Positions 28,470 through 43,500 of a stretch of 64,000 nt of DNA are shown piece by piece. This DNA comes from Lingula anatina (taxonomy: Eukaryota > Brachiopoda > Lingulata > Lingulida > Lingulidae). The notes under the pieces were generated by a model. The model was given only the letters and a program-made list of their open reading frames with translations. It was not told the DNA's origin and did not search any database. The stretch lies in contig NW_019774225.1 in assembly GCF_001039355.2 (NCBI RefSeq), positions 116,938 through 180,937 of the forward strand. The letters are read 5' to 3'. The stretch's first letter is position 1. Every line of letters starts with the position of its first letter. The position numbers and the translations under genes were made by a program.

Positions 28470-28509
<40 letters not shown>

Positions 28510-31500
28510 TTTAATAATTAGTAGAAAAAGAAGAATCTAAAAATGGATAAGGAAATAAATTGAAACTTGTTTGCGCAGATATTAAAATAAAAATCGCACA
28601 GGGCACGTTAAACTGTATTATCGAACACCGCTATTTATTAAAGTCAGTCTTCTCTGTGTGTCAATGTTCCAAATACCTTCAGGTTCTCCCGAGTGCAGAG
28701 GGTCTCGGTGTGTATAGCGATGCTCTTCCTAGCCATGATTGCCAACGCCATGTTCTTCAAGGGAGAGGAAGAGGGGACGTCGAGCAGCGGTATATCTCTG
28801 GGCCCCATCACCATCACTTTCCGCCAGGTAAAATGGCGGATTTAGAGAAGGCAGAGTTTATGCGCTGACGCTTAATTATACATATTTATTTAATGAGATG
28901 TGGATAACGAGAGAATATTACTTCGACTTTATAACGCGATTTTGTGAATTAATTTATTTATAACTGGGTTGAAGACGCGCTTTATACTTCGAAGGACTGG
29001 GAGAGTGTATTACTTCACAAATGGTCCTGCTGGCGGTAGACTGAAATTATTTTCTCTAAAATGCCCGCTAGTTCACGTTTGCTAAAACATTTATTAGTGA
29101 ACGCTATATAGTGTAACTGTCTTAATATTTGCTGTAATATCCATCTGAATCATTGCTATACAGGCCTCTTAGTAATATGAATATCGAGTATTGATGCCAC
29201 AATGTTGAAACATCTTCCTTTCGGCGAGAAAAAAAAAGATTATGTCTGCAACTCGCAGCAGATTTGCAATGGTACTGTACGGAAAGTGCATTTCTGTTAT
29301 TAAAACTGCTTTCTAGTATTAAAAAAGCAATTACTATTTTCTGAAAAATCATATAATATAATTATCTGCTTCCGTCTCTAGGTCTATGTCGGCTTTATAG
29401 GAAGTCTCCTTGTGGTCCCCCCAACTGTCATCATGATTGAGATATTCAGGCGTGCCAAGCCAAGGGTTACAGACACCAAAAAATTTGACATTGAAGAGGG
29501 GCAATCGCGGTTCGGGACTGGGGTTGTCTTGAAGCCGGTGGCGATATCTTACGGCGTGCAGGAGAATGAGAAGAAAATGAAGGCGAAGGAAGAAAATGGT
29601 CTTGATTCTTATGGGATATGTAGCACTGAGTATGGAATAGCGTACCCTGAACGCATGATACCCGTAACGTACCGCGACACGTATTTTTCAGCGACCACTG
29701 ACGACAAATCTGGTAGTCAGGTGACAGACGAGCTTCTGATGTCCTTGGCCATGCAACCCTTCACGAGGGGGAACTTCTTCGATGCGTTAGGGAAGGCTGA
29801 TGCCAAGAAAAAGAAGGAAGCCTCCAAACCGCTGATGCTGCCTTGGGGCTTTATCATAGTGGGATACGTGCTTGTAATACTGTCTGTGGCGGCGTCGGGG
29901 TTCTTTACGCTTCTCTACAGCCTTCAGTGGGGGAAGGAGAAGGCGCTGGATTGGCTACTGTCCATGTTTTTCTCTTTCACACAGTCTTTCATCATCATTC
30001 AGCCGATTAAGGTAAGCAAGAATCGCTGCAAGGGTGTCATGTGTGAAATCTAAAGATACCAGTACATTGATATAAGTGTGTCATGATATGTGCAAATGGA
30101 ATTCTAATTATTGAGGCAAATACGTGTCGATAAAGTTTCGCAATTTTTGAAATATGAAAGTATTAAATGAGTATTCGGAAACATGTAGGTAACAAATTCA
30201 TCGGTTGGTAAACTTTTCGTTGCCGACACAACATGTGGTACTCGTTTCTGCTGTAAAATCTGATTCAAAAATAGATAAATATTGTATCCTTGAAGAACTT
30301 TTAATATCCAAAGGGTTCAGTTCAAGTAGTAATATCTTCCTCCTCTCTGATGATGTGTATTTTGTAGGTGGTGTTGTTAGCAGTGGCGTTCTCGTGTATA
30401 TCCAAATTACCGGCCGTTGAGGATGAGGACGACATGGACATGGAGAACATCGATATACTGGTGTCACGACGAGGCTCGGGACCGGGTAAGAAAATACCTA
30501 GATGTACTACTTGTGTCATCATTATTTCTGCGTCTCCAATCTTTAGATGATTGCAGTGGGCAATTTGAATTCAAAGCTGGTGTGTGTTTCAACTGATGCT
30601 GTGGTTAGACAGCGTGTGTCAGAGATGGGTTCAACCAAAATGTGTGACATTCTCACCTCATGCAATGTTTGTCGCAGCAAAGCAGAATCATGTAAACGTG
30701 TACCGTTTTTGGTATTTGTTTTAATAGTAAAAGTAACATCTTGGAACAACTGACATTATAACTAAGGATTCAGGACGATTTTCATTTAAAGGCAGCTAGT
30801 CAAGTCATAGGACGGTCTTCGTGGTCCACTTACTATTTTTAATTACACATATTTGGATATTTGGATATTTTCATAGTGACCGTATTCATACCGCATCAAC
30901 TCGAGGAACCAGGCGACAACAGCGAGGAACTGAAGGAGAAAAGAGCGTCGCATCTTCGGGACAAAAGACTGATGGGGAAACTGCAGGACGTGGCAGTTCA
31001 CCTGTTGCACTTATTTTTACTCATCGTCATCTGCTTCAGTAACCGCGATGACAACTTTTTTCTGCAAAACTACGCTGTGCGGACTGGTTTCGAAATGGGG
31101 GATATATCGGTAAGCCATTGGGAGCAAGTGCCTTTGTTAGATCTCTGATAAATACGTGTTTTTGCATGCGTAACTGCTTTCAGTTTTCTTTGTAGCTAGA
31201 ATTTAGAATAAAACAGTATGGTAAACGAGTGTGCTGGTTTGTCGCATTTGCCATACAAGTCGGTATTGAACACACTGTTGTCACGTAAAATAAAAATTAT
31301 ACAATTGCCTGTCTTTTTAATTGTAATTGAGGAAGTCAAGATAATTTTGGATATAACATGATTTGGGTTATTTAATTGTTTGTAAGTGTGATTAGGAGTC
31401 TTACGACACGTTTGAATATCATTTAAATACAGGTAACATAACGTTCTTTTTTATTTTAATATTTTTGTAGTTTGGTAGCTTTGATGACATTTGGACGTGG

Positions 31501-34500
31501 TTAGACGAAACAATCGTGCCCGGGGTGTTCCCAACGACACTGTATAATGGTGACACTCTAGACACCTACGAGACTCAGTTCATACGAGATCTAGCGGGAC
31601 TGAGACTGGGCCCATTGCGTCTGCGCCAAGTGCGCGTCAGAAAAGGTAAGTCATACGTCGTTGTTAGGATGTTATATTTTGTGAAATGTTTTCATATGTT
31701 GCAAGGTTTTACAATTTTGGTATTGTTACCTTAATTTGCCCTCACAGACAAGTGAACATAATAGGACTGACTGAAACATGTTGTTCAGTAATTGTAAATA
31801 TGATAGTGAGTACTCGATTTATATTATTATTTTTTTATTATTATGTTGCTATTGTACCATATTTTGCAATGCTTCTATCGCCAGGGGGATGTTCTGTGGT
31901 AGAGCCCATGTACAAACTGACTAACTCTTGTATCCCGTACTGGGAGGACCGCTTTGAAGTGAGACACAACCACACGGAAGGTAAATGCCATCATCTCATC
32001 TTCTTATAGCATTTTAAAAGTAATGGGAAATATAAAAACAAAGACTCAAAATTTCTTTAACATTGTAGTTCAGGCTTCTGTTGCTTTGCGATACATTATA
32101 TTAATTTCATTAGCATTTATCAAAATAAAAACCGCACTGTGTTTCTTTCAAGAATGGGACATATTCAACCTAACTGCTGGACACACCATGCCACAGGGAT
32201 TTGAATATAAGGTTCAGGACGGCCCAAACGACTTTTGGTACAACGGTTTATTTGGTTCGTATCCCCCTAGCGGATATATAGTGGATGTCTCCAGCGCGGC
32301 CGCAGCGACAGCCACATTCACAAGTCTCAAAGCCAACAACTGGTTGGACCGTTCTACGAGGGCCGTCTTCGTGGAGTTCACCATCAACAACGCGTTCGTC
32401 AACGTCTTCACCATGGTGAGGGTCGCCATCGAATTCCCCGTCACCGGTGGAATGATGGTGTCGGCCACGCAGTCAAGTTTCAGACCTTACCCGTACGTGG
32501 AGGCATTCGACTTCGTTCTGCTTCTCATCCAGATCATCTGGGCAATCTTCGTGATCTATTTCTTCGTGAAGGAGTTGATTCTGATGTTCAAGATGAAGTT
32601 GCAGTACTTCTACAGACATCTGTGGCACGTCCTAGGCCTCTGTGACTGCATAATGGCGTTCCTGAGCATGGCTTTCTTTGTCCTCAGGACGGTGTACCTC
32701 GTGGAAGTGGTCGAGGAGGTCAAGAATAATATTGGTAAGTTTTTTGGTGTTGATCTCATTTTACCAAAAACCATTTGCTGTGTATTGCAATATCATGCTT
32801 AAAGGGGTTCTTACTTGATGCTTATTTATTTGCCTAGCATCACTTGGGTTTCAATGTGATCTAAGTAGTCAGAGTGTTTTCAGCATTTTAAGTCGAAATT
32901 TTATATTCCATGATGTTACTTTCATTATCTAGGTAAGTTTGTGCCTTTCGATCGAGTAGTTCTTTGGGACGACGCTTACAGTACTGCCATAGCCTTGGAC
33001 TTGTTTTTGGCCATGATGCAGCTTTTTGCTCCTCTCTCCTTTAGCGAGAGTTTTGCCGTCTTAAAGTCCATCCTCAAACGGAGCTTTGGAGAGGTCATGA
33101 ACTACGTCGGGATATTCGTCGTTCTCTTGTACAGCTTTAGCGCGGCGCTAGTGATAGAGACCGGGGATTTCACTACCTCTTTCAAAGAAATACCCGAATC
33201 TATGTACCGTCTATTTGGTGCCATGTTGGGGATTCTAAAATACGCTGATCTCCGGGAGCAAGACTCTCTTGTAATGATCTTAGTGTTCGTTGTGTTTGCA
33301 ATGTCGATGAATTTCATTTTGTTGAACATGTTTATGTCTATAATCAACGACACTCTGTCGGACGTCAAAGAGGACCCTACCAAGCAGGAGTATGATAGGG
33401 AGCTGAATAAACATCTGATGGATAAGATAGGCGCTCTGTTCACCACTAAAAAGGCTGAGAAAAAGACGGTCAGATTTGGACGTAAGTATGTGTAAAACCT
33501 AACAAAACGTGTTTTAAGCCATTTGAGTAATGTGTCAATTCTTTGTTGGTGTGTGTGTGTGTATGTGTGTGTGTGTTAGATGGGGGTTATGAAACTTTCA
33601 GAAATGTGTGACATTCACTTTTCTATTATGCTGAAATACCTTTGTTTTTCAGTTGTTTACTTCAGGTTATTACCACTCTTATATCGGTTGTGAAATAAAA
33701 TATTGTGCTGACGTAGAGGTATATCCTGTTAACCGCACTTCTTACCCTTGTTAATGCAAACATGATGTTTTTTTTAATTATGGCAAGACATATTTGATTT
33801 TTTGTTCTTTTATCTTAAATTATGGTAAAAAGACTTTTATAACATTATCATTAATGGACAGACACTTTATCTTATTTGCAGTAGCAGGGTCGACGGAACC
33901 CCTGACTGGTGCCGAAGTGAGCGTTGACGAAACCTCACCAGATCCAAAGGCAGACAACACGGCGGTAAACCTCCCATTGAGGCCGTCTTCTGTGCGGCTT
34001 TGTCTGTCACCTAGCAACGGTCCGATCGCCGAGGAAGACCCGGATATGGTGAAGAGTAAACTGGGGACGTCTTATTTGACAGCAAAGTATTATCTGCAGG
34101 AAGACACGTATCTACAGTCTGTAAACGTGGGATTGGATTTAGCCTATTTGGTAAGTTAGCAAATGCCCGCCAGACAACCAATATCCGCATGCGCTGATCA
34201 ATGATAGAACATTATTTTGGCTATGCCATCTGCTTGGCATCTTTTTAAAGCCCTATATGAAGGTCTCAGTATAGTTTGATACACGTAGGTTCAAGTATAG
34301 TGTCTGGCAGAACGACGATTTTCATAAGTGTGTCATTATCTTGATAAAACCTAAAGGAATTAATTGCTGAAATATGGCCACTGGCCCTTCTAAACCATAC
34401 CTGAGGTAAGTAAAATAGAAGTATGCCAGGTACCGGGGTAAAGGTATAAGGTAAAGCTAGGATTGGGTTGACTAGTGCAGGAATTCATTTACATGTATTT

Positions 34501-37246
34501 TGATGCTGCTGATACGTTTGTCGTATTGCTCATGTCTACCTCACTTTTAAAAATACTCTTTTTATTCAAACCAAAAAAGATATCTGGGTTATTATTTTTT
34601 ATCTGAGTGTATAAGCAAGTCGTTACCAATTTTTGCTGCTATAAAACACATGTGCAATTTTGGATTTTTGGGTGTCTTTTTACAGCATGCATATAAAAAA
34701 GGGGGCGTGTTGAGGTCATGCAGTATAATGGTTATCGATACATGTATCTCTTTAGATTTGCTTTCGAATTCTACTTCATGCCATATTAATTTTCTTGCAG
34801 ATGGAGAAAACGGTAAACTGGGCCATCCAGAGTCTGGAGGAAGAACTAGGCGAGAGTAAACCAGAAGGATCAGAGGTCAAACCAGAAAATAAGTCCTTTA
34901 AAACGACAGCACTAAAAATGAAGAAAAGCGTCTTTGACATCACCAAAGAGCTCCAGGCGATGCAGAAATCCCTTCTGAGAATGGTCAGGAATGAAATACG
35001 GAGAGTTTGTCGTGACAAGAGTATTATGAAGGAGGACAGAGAAAAAGAGGTGGTTCGTCGTGTCGTTGCCAAGTGGCACAACATGTCCCAGATGGAAGGC
35101 GATCCAGATAGCTGGGAAATGATATGGTAAGACTTCCGGTCTGCATGTTTGAATTCCAGTTTGTTGCATTAAAATACCACGAAAATTAAATTAAACCTGA
35201 TGTGGGGTTTGGTAGGATACAGATGGATTTTCGCCTCAAGTTTGTTTTGTTTGCCAACAAAGTTGGTAGTCGTTTACCGCTGCCACCCCTGCTCCCACGA
35301 AAAAACCTACAATAAAATACAAAAAAGAAAGAAAGAAATAGCTTGTAAGGAATGATAACTGAAAACGAATAAATAATAAAATCTGCTGTTTCATTCATGT
35401 TTTTGAAACATTTTTCTCATTCCAGTTTCCGATCCACCAGTCAAACGTTGCTCTCCATTGTGAAGGCAGTACCAGGCACTTTGGACGGCGAGGATATCTT
35501 GTGTGACGTAGACACCCCCAATAGTATATTGAACAAGGTGGGCTGTGAGGACGTAAGATACGTTATGGGGGCACTCATTGCCTTCGAACCACGCGGGCAA
35601 TTTGAATTGGAGGTAGGTGCATTTAATGACACATTTATTATTAGGCAACAGTTCGGTCATCTGGTGCCTTTAAATGTGTGCAATATGCGTGCTTGCTCAT
35701 TATTATATAACATGCAGTTGGGTTTTCCAAAAATTTTACGTACAGTGCTGTCCCTAATAGCGATGACGGCTTGATTTTTAAATATTTGTTTTAGTATAGC
35801 TTGGGCTCTAACAATGAATATGGAATGAAAAAGCTAGAAAATATTTACACTGTGTTTTTATTTCACATGTATTTCGTCTAATTTAGTTGCAATGGACGCG
35901 AATTGTTTTCTTGTGGCCTATTTAATTAGATAGCTATCATGAGTTTAGTTTATTCTTGTGAGTGTTGCAAGTAACAGATAACACATATGACAATTTTTGC
36001 ATGCTTCATTATTTCTATATTATTTGATGTCCTCGTCATTTCACAGGCTGTCTAAAATACAAGTATGAATGCAATTTGTTTTGCTGTCATTACTGATAAA
36101 GAGTTTACTTGGTTCTTTCACAGAGTGACATCATAATCGGCATACCAGTTGGAGATCGTTCTTTCTCGTCAGCTCCCGAGATGTCTCTGCGCGTGTCTTA
36201 TGACGTCAATGGTAACCAGTGGGAAACGGTACCCCACACTGTTAAAAGCTACCAGCTAGAAGGACAGGTATATTCGTAAAAGGGTTGCTAGTAGTTATAT
36301 AAACAATCTTATTGCATGGTGTGAAGAAACTTTATATTGTAACAGAAAGAACAATCTGAGCAAATCAGTTAGACAGATTTAGTCAAAATATTTAAAACCG
36401 AGGATGTAATTGGATTAGTTAATTGCATAAACATTGTACAGGTATTTTTGAAATTGGTGACTCCCGTTTTTATAAACAAAAAGGATATGAAAAATGATGC
36501 TTTATAGAATCTTTGTCATACGACACATTTGTATGATTCAATTTGCAATAAACGTGAATCACAAGTTTTCTGAATGTTAGAAAAAATAAATGAATGAAAA
36601 AGATCTGTACGCTTTTGATGTACTTCAAACTTCCATTGATTGATGCCGTAACTTACTGAGATCAAGATTTGCCATATTTGGTAAAAGATTGTTATATCTT
36701 ATGAGACATATAAGACATTCATTTTAATTTACAATTTCAGAACTACGTAGTTGTTCAGGGTCGAGTCACCCGATTACCACGGAAGGCCGCCGCGGTGGCG
36801 CTACATAAACGAACGTCACATAAAATCTCGCCAGCAGGGGGCGTTGTAACCACGTCAGATTGTAAAAATCTATCAATTACATTCGACGTAGATACGTTTG
36901 AAGCGACATCTACAGTGTCACTGCAGGTGAGTTGAACACAACTTACAAATTGCTGTATGATACATCACATGAACTTGACATTCGCTGCATGTTTAGAAAT
37001 TACATAAGTAGACGATTTTTCTCCATTAGGCATAGGTTTGTAATAAGTTATTGGATAAATTTGTCCAAGTGTACATGCTACCTGTGTGTTTGAAATAAAA
37101 CCGGATCTGTTTTGACCATACTCCAAAAAGTAAAATCTACCGCGGTGCTTCAAAATGCATGTTTCATACACTTAAGTTGTAATTAAAAATTCTTATTAGG
37201 AGTACTGGTAGCTCTTTGAGTTTTGAGTTCTATAATTTCTCTTACT

Positions 37247-37307
<61 letters not shown>

Positions 37308-37435
37308 GAAAAAATGAACAGCAACTTTTTTGCCCCGACCGAAGAAAGAAAGAAACCGGTCGGGGCAAAAAAGTTGCTGTTCATTTTTTCTTTTTATTAT
37401 ATATAATATTACTCGTACAAGAAAAACGTTTTTAC

Positions 37436-37504
<69 letters not shown>

Positions 37505-40500
37505 CAAATACGCAATCGTACCGTGGTAACTGGTACATGTATACTGATTTATGTGTACGTTTTACTTCCAGGTAATCAATATAACAGACCACCAGAAGAG
37601 GAAGACGTATATTGCCAGTGACACCTTCAACTTAACCACTTCTTTACCCGGACAAAACATGATCAGTGTGCAAATTCCCTTTGCCATTACGATAGAAGGT
37701 ATGTGTTTGTTTGGGCGTGCGCGGGCGTGTGAACGTTTTTGTGCGTGCGTGTTTGTGTGTGTTTGTACGTGCGTGCGATTTAGCTTATTGATACTGCTTC
37801 CCTTCTTACTAGTTGGTTGTACCACAGTTATAAACGTATCCATATATACATATATAACGACGTCCTTTATTAAAGCACATGGTGTTATAGCTGCATTTTT
37901 ATATTTAAGTTGGTTATCCCTTGTCACTAATGTGATCTAAATTTCATTTCATTTGACTTTGTCAGCAATTTAATTTGAACAGTTTCAAATTGTCATTATT
38001 ATATTCCGTATGCCAGAATACTAGTGTATACAATATTTTTTGTCTAAACTGTCTACTCTGCAAGTCAGTTTTGTTTCTAACTTTAACTGTCTGTTCATCG
38101 TGATATCGATGTTGCTGTATACGTATACGTTGCTCTCATGTCTTTAAACTGGCAAAAAATTCTATGTCACACGTTATTTTTTGGTTTGTTACATATTTTG
38201 CAAGTTTACAAGGCTGATCAAGATTTCATATATCGTCGAGTTTTTTTTTTTAAATTGCAGAGGACGAAGAGATCCGGGTGACAACAAAGTATGGTGACAG
38301 CCATTGGTACGACTCCGCCATCAGTCATGCAGTGACGCCAGATATGCCGTCCATACGCTGCTTGCTACGGTTACCAACGCCAGAGTGAGTAGAAAATACA
38401 GTGGACTCTTATAACTAAAAAATTAAAGAATTAGCTCTGCGCCAAGTACTAGTGCTGAATCGTTTTCACAGCGGAAATGCCGAAGTGGACAAATTGACTG
38501 CCCATATGGCAAAGATTCTGCTCTCCATTAGATTCGATACAAGTAAATGTATCAGTGGATGGATCATAGACAGCCATGCACGGTCTTTTATTAAAGAACA
38601 AAACATCTAACATAACTTGTGCTGTGTTTGTATTTTAGGGAGAAATTGTGGTTCAGATTAAGGAAGACTAAAAACATTTGGGTAAGTACTTGAGTGTGAT
38701 TAAGTTTTTCAGAACTAAATTATATCGTATTGCAAATCAATACTGGTCACGTGTATCCTTAAATGCTGTCAACATAGAGTATATCCTGTTAAAAACAACA
38801 CCAAATTATCACCTACAGATAGAATACTCTTGGTGGCTTACTGAAGTTATATCAGCGCAGCATTGATGAGTCGTGACTTCACTTTAACGTCTATGAATAT
38901 GATATTCAACGTGTGCATACGTTGCTTTCACATTTGAAATAAATCGTCTCTCTCCTTTTGTAGGCAAAGAGGGGTCTGTCAAACAAACGGGAAAGTAAGT
39001 TGCCTACGTTTTGAGTATTGCTACGAATCCTTCATTATTTTTATTCCTCTATTATATAGTACCATTATAGCGTTTGTAGAGCAAATAATTTTATTTGCTT
39101 TTAATTGCATAGTGATTGCGATCTTGCAGTCAGTAGCGATTTAAAATAAGTTTGTTTGTGTTTGTAGAATCTTCCTCGTAGTTTAGAGGACTGTGTGTTG
39201 TCAAACCGGATTAAAATCCCTAATAAAAAGTTAACCAACCAACAATATCGGAATGAAAGAATTATACTGATTAGTCGAAAACATTGCGTTCGGCATATAT
39301 GAAAGTTACATGTAACTTCATTTACAAAAGGAACACGTGTTAGGCTACATAATTTTTATGATTTAATCAATTGTATTTAATCATTCACTCTATCAAAGTG
39401 CGCAACGGTGAGTGAAATTTCACGAATATTGCACGTTTACAAGTCGATGTGTTCTGGCCGCATGCCTTAGGCCCCCTTTACACTGGACGGCGTCCTTTCT
39501 GCGTCCAGCAGTACGGCCCTATTTGAGAGTTCAAAAATTATAATACTTTACGTGCCGACAACTGACCGATCATTGAGCATTCATTCTGATACAAAATCAA
39601 TGCTCGTGCCTCCTTATTAAGACCACACCGATGTCAAATTTAATGGTCGCAGAAAGGACGCAGAAAGGACACCGTCCAGTGTAAAGGGGGTATTACTGTG
39701 TTCATGTGTGCTTGTTCATTAATGTATGCTGATAACCCTTAAAATACAGCATGGCATTTGTATTGCAGCAGTTTACGTACGTCTGCATAATAAAGTATCA
39801 TCAAGATATCTATCTTCATTAAAATTACACAAATTAATTTCTCGTTAATTCCTCCCCCCACCCCTCCGTCCCGTCCCACTCTTTCCGAAAAGGGAGATAA
39901 GAGAATAAAGGTAATGGATAAATGGATGAGGTATTGTAACCCCCCTTCCACCCCCTCTACCCCTTGTATCATGGCCACCGCATCGCGATATTGTAAATCA
40001 GTCGGGCCGGCATTTTTTTATCAAACTTTTTTTGCTTATATTTGCAAGAACTTTCATACATGCATGCAGCGTGCCTGAGGTGCGACGTTATTTTCCACTT
40101 ACTTCTTTGCATGTAAGCACACTTTTGCATGTGGCAATTGGCTGGCTTATGTATATGGAGAGATTTAACACCTTAGATTTCAGATCAGTCATGGCTTTTT
40201 GGGCAAACATATTAGCTGTGTATGTACCAATATATGTTTACCTCTCCAATTTCATTTTGACTGCTTAATTTGGCGATATTGTGAGGAAGAAAAATAATGT
40301 TGTTCTTTAAAGCATTCGCCTCTGCACACAATTCAGAATAAAGCAAACATCCATACCGGTATCTACATAGGCCAGCATGTACATACCTGTACCCTACTGT
40401 TAGCTCGGTGTTTTGTCGCTGTTCATGTGTAATTCACCACTCCACGTAATATGGATGTCTAGAACTGTTCATGTTTTACAATCTTCACTGCTTATGACAG

Positions 40501-43500
40501 AAGAGAAGAAAATTAATAGCTCGATCCTCGTACCCTAGGTTCTAGATTCCGGTATTGCCAGCTCGATCTTGATCTCATATATAACCCATAGTAGCAATAC
40601 CAGACTCTAGCGAACAGAGGCAACTCGGGGGCGTTCTTCTTCAAAATTCTGCCTGGGGCGCTTCCATATTTGGAAGTCACACGTCACAGCTGTGTCCGCC
40701 TGGATCCATATTTGGAAGTCATAAGTCTCGTACGTCACAGGTTTGGCCGCCTGGAGCTGCCTTTCCCGCCTTGCGCGGAGGTCTCGTGCAGGCGAGACAA
40801 GAAGCAATTAAAGTGCCTGACACGGAGTTAGATGTTTGAAATGAAAATATCTTGCAGTCGAAGGTCAGTGCCACAATACAAGCAACATTCTGCTGTAAAA
40901 ACTTATTTTCGTGTAGCCATTGCGCAGCCCTTGTAGTGGTATCGGGCATACAGTGTAGCTGTCAAATTTGGCACACGGCAAGCACATGTATTGCGCACGT
41001 GTATATCTCAGGACTAAATGTTCTTTGATAAGCAAAAAATACAAAAACATTGGATATATCTTTTCTTTCCGAAGAATATTATTTATTTTTTCACTTTACA
41101 TCTTAAATACAGCAAATAAAATTAAATAAAGCAGAATTAAATTTGTTTTACGTTTTATTTTGGTCTGATGACATTCAACTGCATTTTCACTGCGGAGCAG
41201 TTCTATTTGATTGATGGAAAACTTTCATGGCCGCTGGTCTTCAGAGTTAGTAAAAGCGACTCTGCCACAAGGTATATTTAGCCAGCTAGCTTTTACGTTG
41301 CTCTGACGCTCAGGGTAGATCCTCGCCTTCACGGTAGAAAATGCTCTATACGGCGGTTTAGAGAAGGCTTACACACTCAAAAATTTTCCTCGTAGATAAT
41401 ATCTGCTTTGATAATGGAAAATCATATTTTGGTTGGTCGCCTCCTTTAAATATAAATATTGTAACAATAAAGGTAAACCTGGAAGACTAAATAAATTTAA
41501 ATTAAATACACTTATAGTCCCAGCAAACACAGAACGTTATTATAACGTTACCATAACGTTACCATAAAGCTTTTTTTTATACAAACCGTTCTGGTAACGC
41601 TATATAATAACGTATTTGCTGGGAATGGTGTTTAAATGGACATGGAGTATGGGATGTATTTTGTGAAAAGAATAGGCATTTCAAATCGAAATGAGTTCTG
41701 GGGCATTACTGAAGCAAATATTACAAAGCTGTTCTATTTATTTATTTATTTATTTGGAATAAATCCAATTAACACGATTCTCTGAACAGAGGTATTTCAT
41801 ATATATTCGTGTTCTAGATGCAATCACAGACGAATTCCTCTTGGAGCTGGCCCCGATGCTCGGTAGTGACTGGGAGAAGTTGGGCAAAGAGCTGGGTTTA
41901 TCTTCGCACAGAGTTGCCCAGATAGCGAAAGCCGACCCTGACGACACATCGCGGGCAGTGGTGGTATTGCGGAGATGGTCCCAGAGCGTAGCGATTTCAG
42001 TTGATAAGGTTTGTATCGCGGTGTTCTTGCCCTTGTTTCATTGGCACAGAACGGTTTCCATAGGAACGTAACTCGGTAAAAAATTTTTCACCAAAAATGT
42101 CAGTTGTCCACACCGTAAAGTTGTTGACAGTGAACTCCAAAGTTTCATTTTAAAAAAAAAAACCACCTATTTTCTCCCCATTCACGCAAATGGAATTTAT
42201 GCTGCATTCCAATTATTTTCCGACTATTTTATGCTTCACCCGTACAGGCAGCTGCCTTGCAAAAGATGTGCACNAGATTCCGGCGGCACTGTAGTACCAT
42301 TAGGCCTATAGCGTTTGTAGAGCAAATAATTTTATTTGCTTTTAATTGCAAAGTGATTGCGATCTTGCAGTCAGTAGCGATTTAAAGTAAGTTTTGTTTG
42401 TGTTTGTAGAATCTTCCTCGTAGTTTAGAGGACTGTGTGTCGTCAAACCGGATTAAAATACCTAATAAAAAGTTAACCAACCAACAATATCGGAATGAAA
42501 GAATTATACTGATTAGTCGAAAACATTGCGTTCGTCTGTGATATGCGGAACCAAGAAAACACTCATGTCCTCAGAAAATTGGCATATATCAAAGTTACAT
42601 GTAACTTCATTTACAAAAGGAACACATGTTAGGCTACATAATTTTTATGATTTAATCAATTTTATTTATCAAAGTGCGCAACGGTGAGTGAAATTTCACG
42701 AATATTGCACGTTTACAAGTGGATGTGTTCTGGCCGCATGCCTTACTGTGTTCATATGTGCTTGTTCATTAATGTATGCTGATATCCTTAAAATACAGCA
42801 TGGCATTTGTATTGCAGCAGTTTACGTACGTCTGCGTAATAAAGTATCTTAAGATATCTATCTTCATTAAAATTACACAAATTAATTTTCGTTAATTCAG
42901 CCCCCACCCCTCCGTCCCGTCCCACTCTTTCCGAAAAGGGAGATGGACACATGTAGCAATTGAATGTCAAAGAAATTTAAGGTAATGGATAAATGGATGA
43001 GGTATTGTAACCCCCCTTCCACCCCCTCTACCCCTTGTACCATGGCCACCGCATCGCGATATTGTAAATCAGTCGGGCCGGCATTTTTTATCAAACTTTT
43101 TTTTTGCTTATATTTGCAAGAACTTTCATACATGCATGCAGCGTGCCTGAGGTGCGACGTTATTTTCCACTTACTTCTTTGCATGTAAGCACACTTTCGC
43201 ATGTGGCAATTGGCTGGCTTATGTATATGGAGAGATTTAACACCTTAGATTTCAGATCAGTCATGGCTTTTTGGGCAAACATATTAGCTGTGTATATACC
43301 AATATATGTTTACCTCTCCAATTTCATTTTGACTGCTTAATTTGGCGATATTGTGAGGAAGAAAAATAATGTTGTTCTTTAAAGCATGCGCCTCTGCACA
43401 CAATTCAGAATAAAGCAAACATCCATACCGGTATCTACATAGGCCAGCGTGTGCATACCTGTACCCTACAGTTAGCTCGGTGTTTTGTCGCTGTTCATGT

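Larger units (their letters stand above)
39058..42273 (+). repeat. Direct duplication unit A (about 3.2 kb)
   Basis: Nearly identical to 42293-45173 with scattered substitutions and indels. It begins within intron 38 of the polycystin-like gene and ends inside a copy of exon 40 at the N. It differs from unit B by a 223-bp MITE (39470-39692), a 165-bp stretch at about 41640-41810 before the death-domain acceptor, and a roughly 60-bp stretch that only unit B has near 42535. Confidence 0.95.

Noticed and set aside
37223-37592. Overlapping frames through (TA)n and the hairpin
   Set aside because: Tyr/Ile alternation from TA repeats; intronic.
40607-41050. Minus-strand frames of 60-76 codons present in both duplication units
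   Set aside because: Conserved only because the units are recent copies; no domain, splice or start context.
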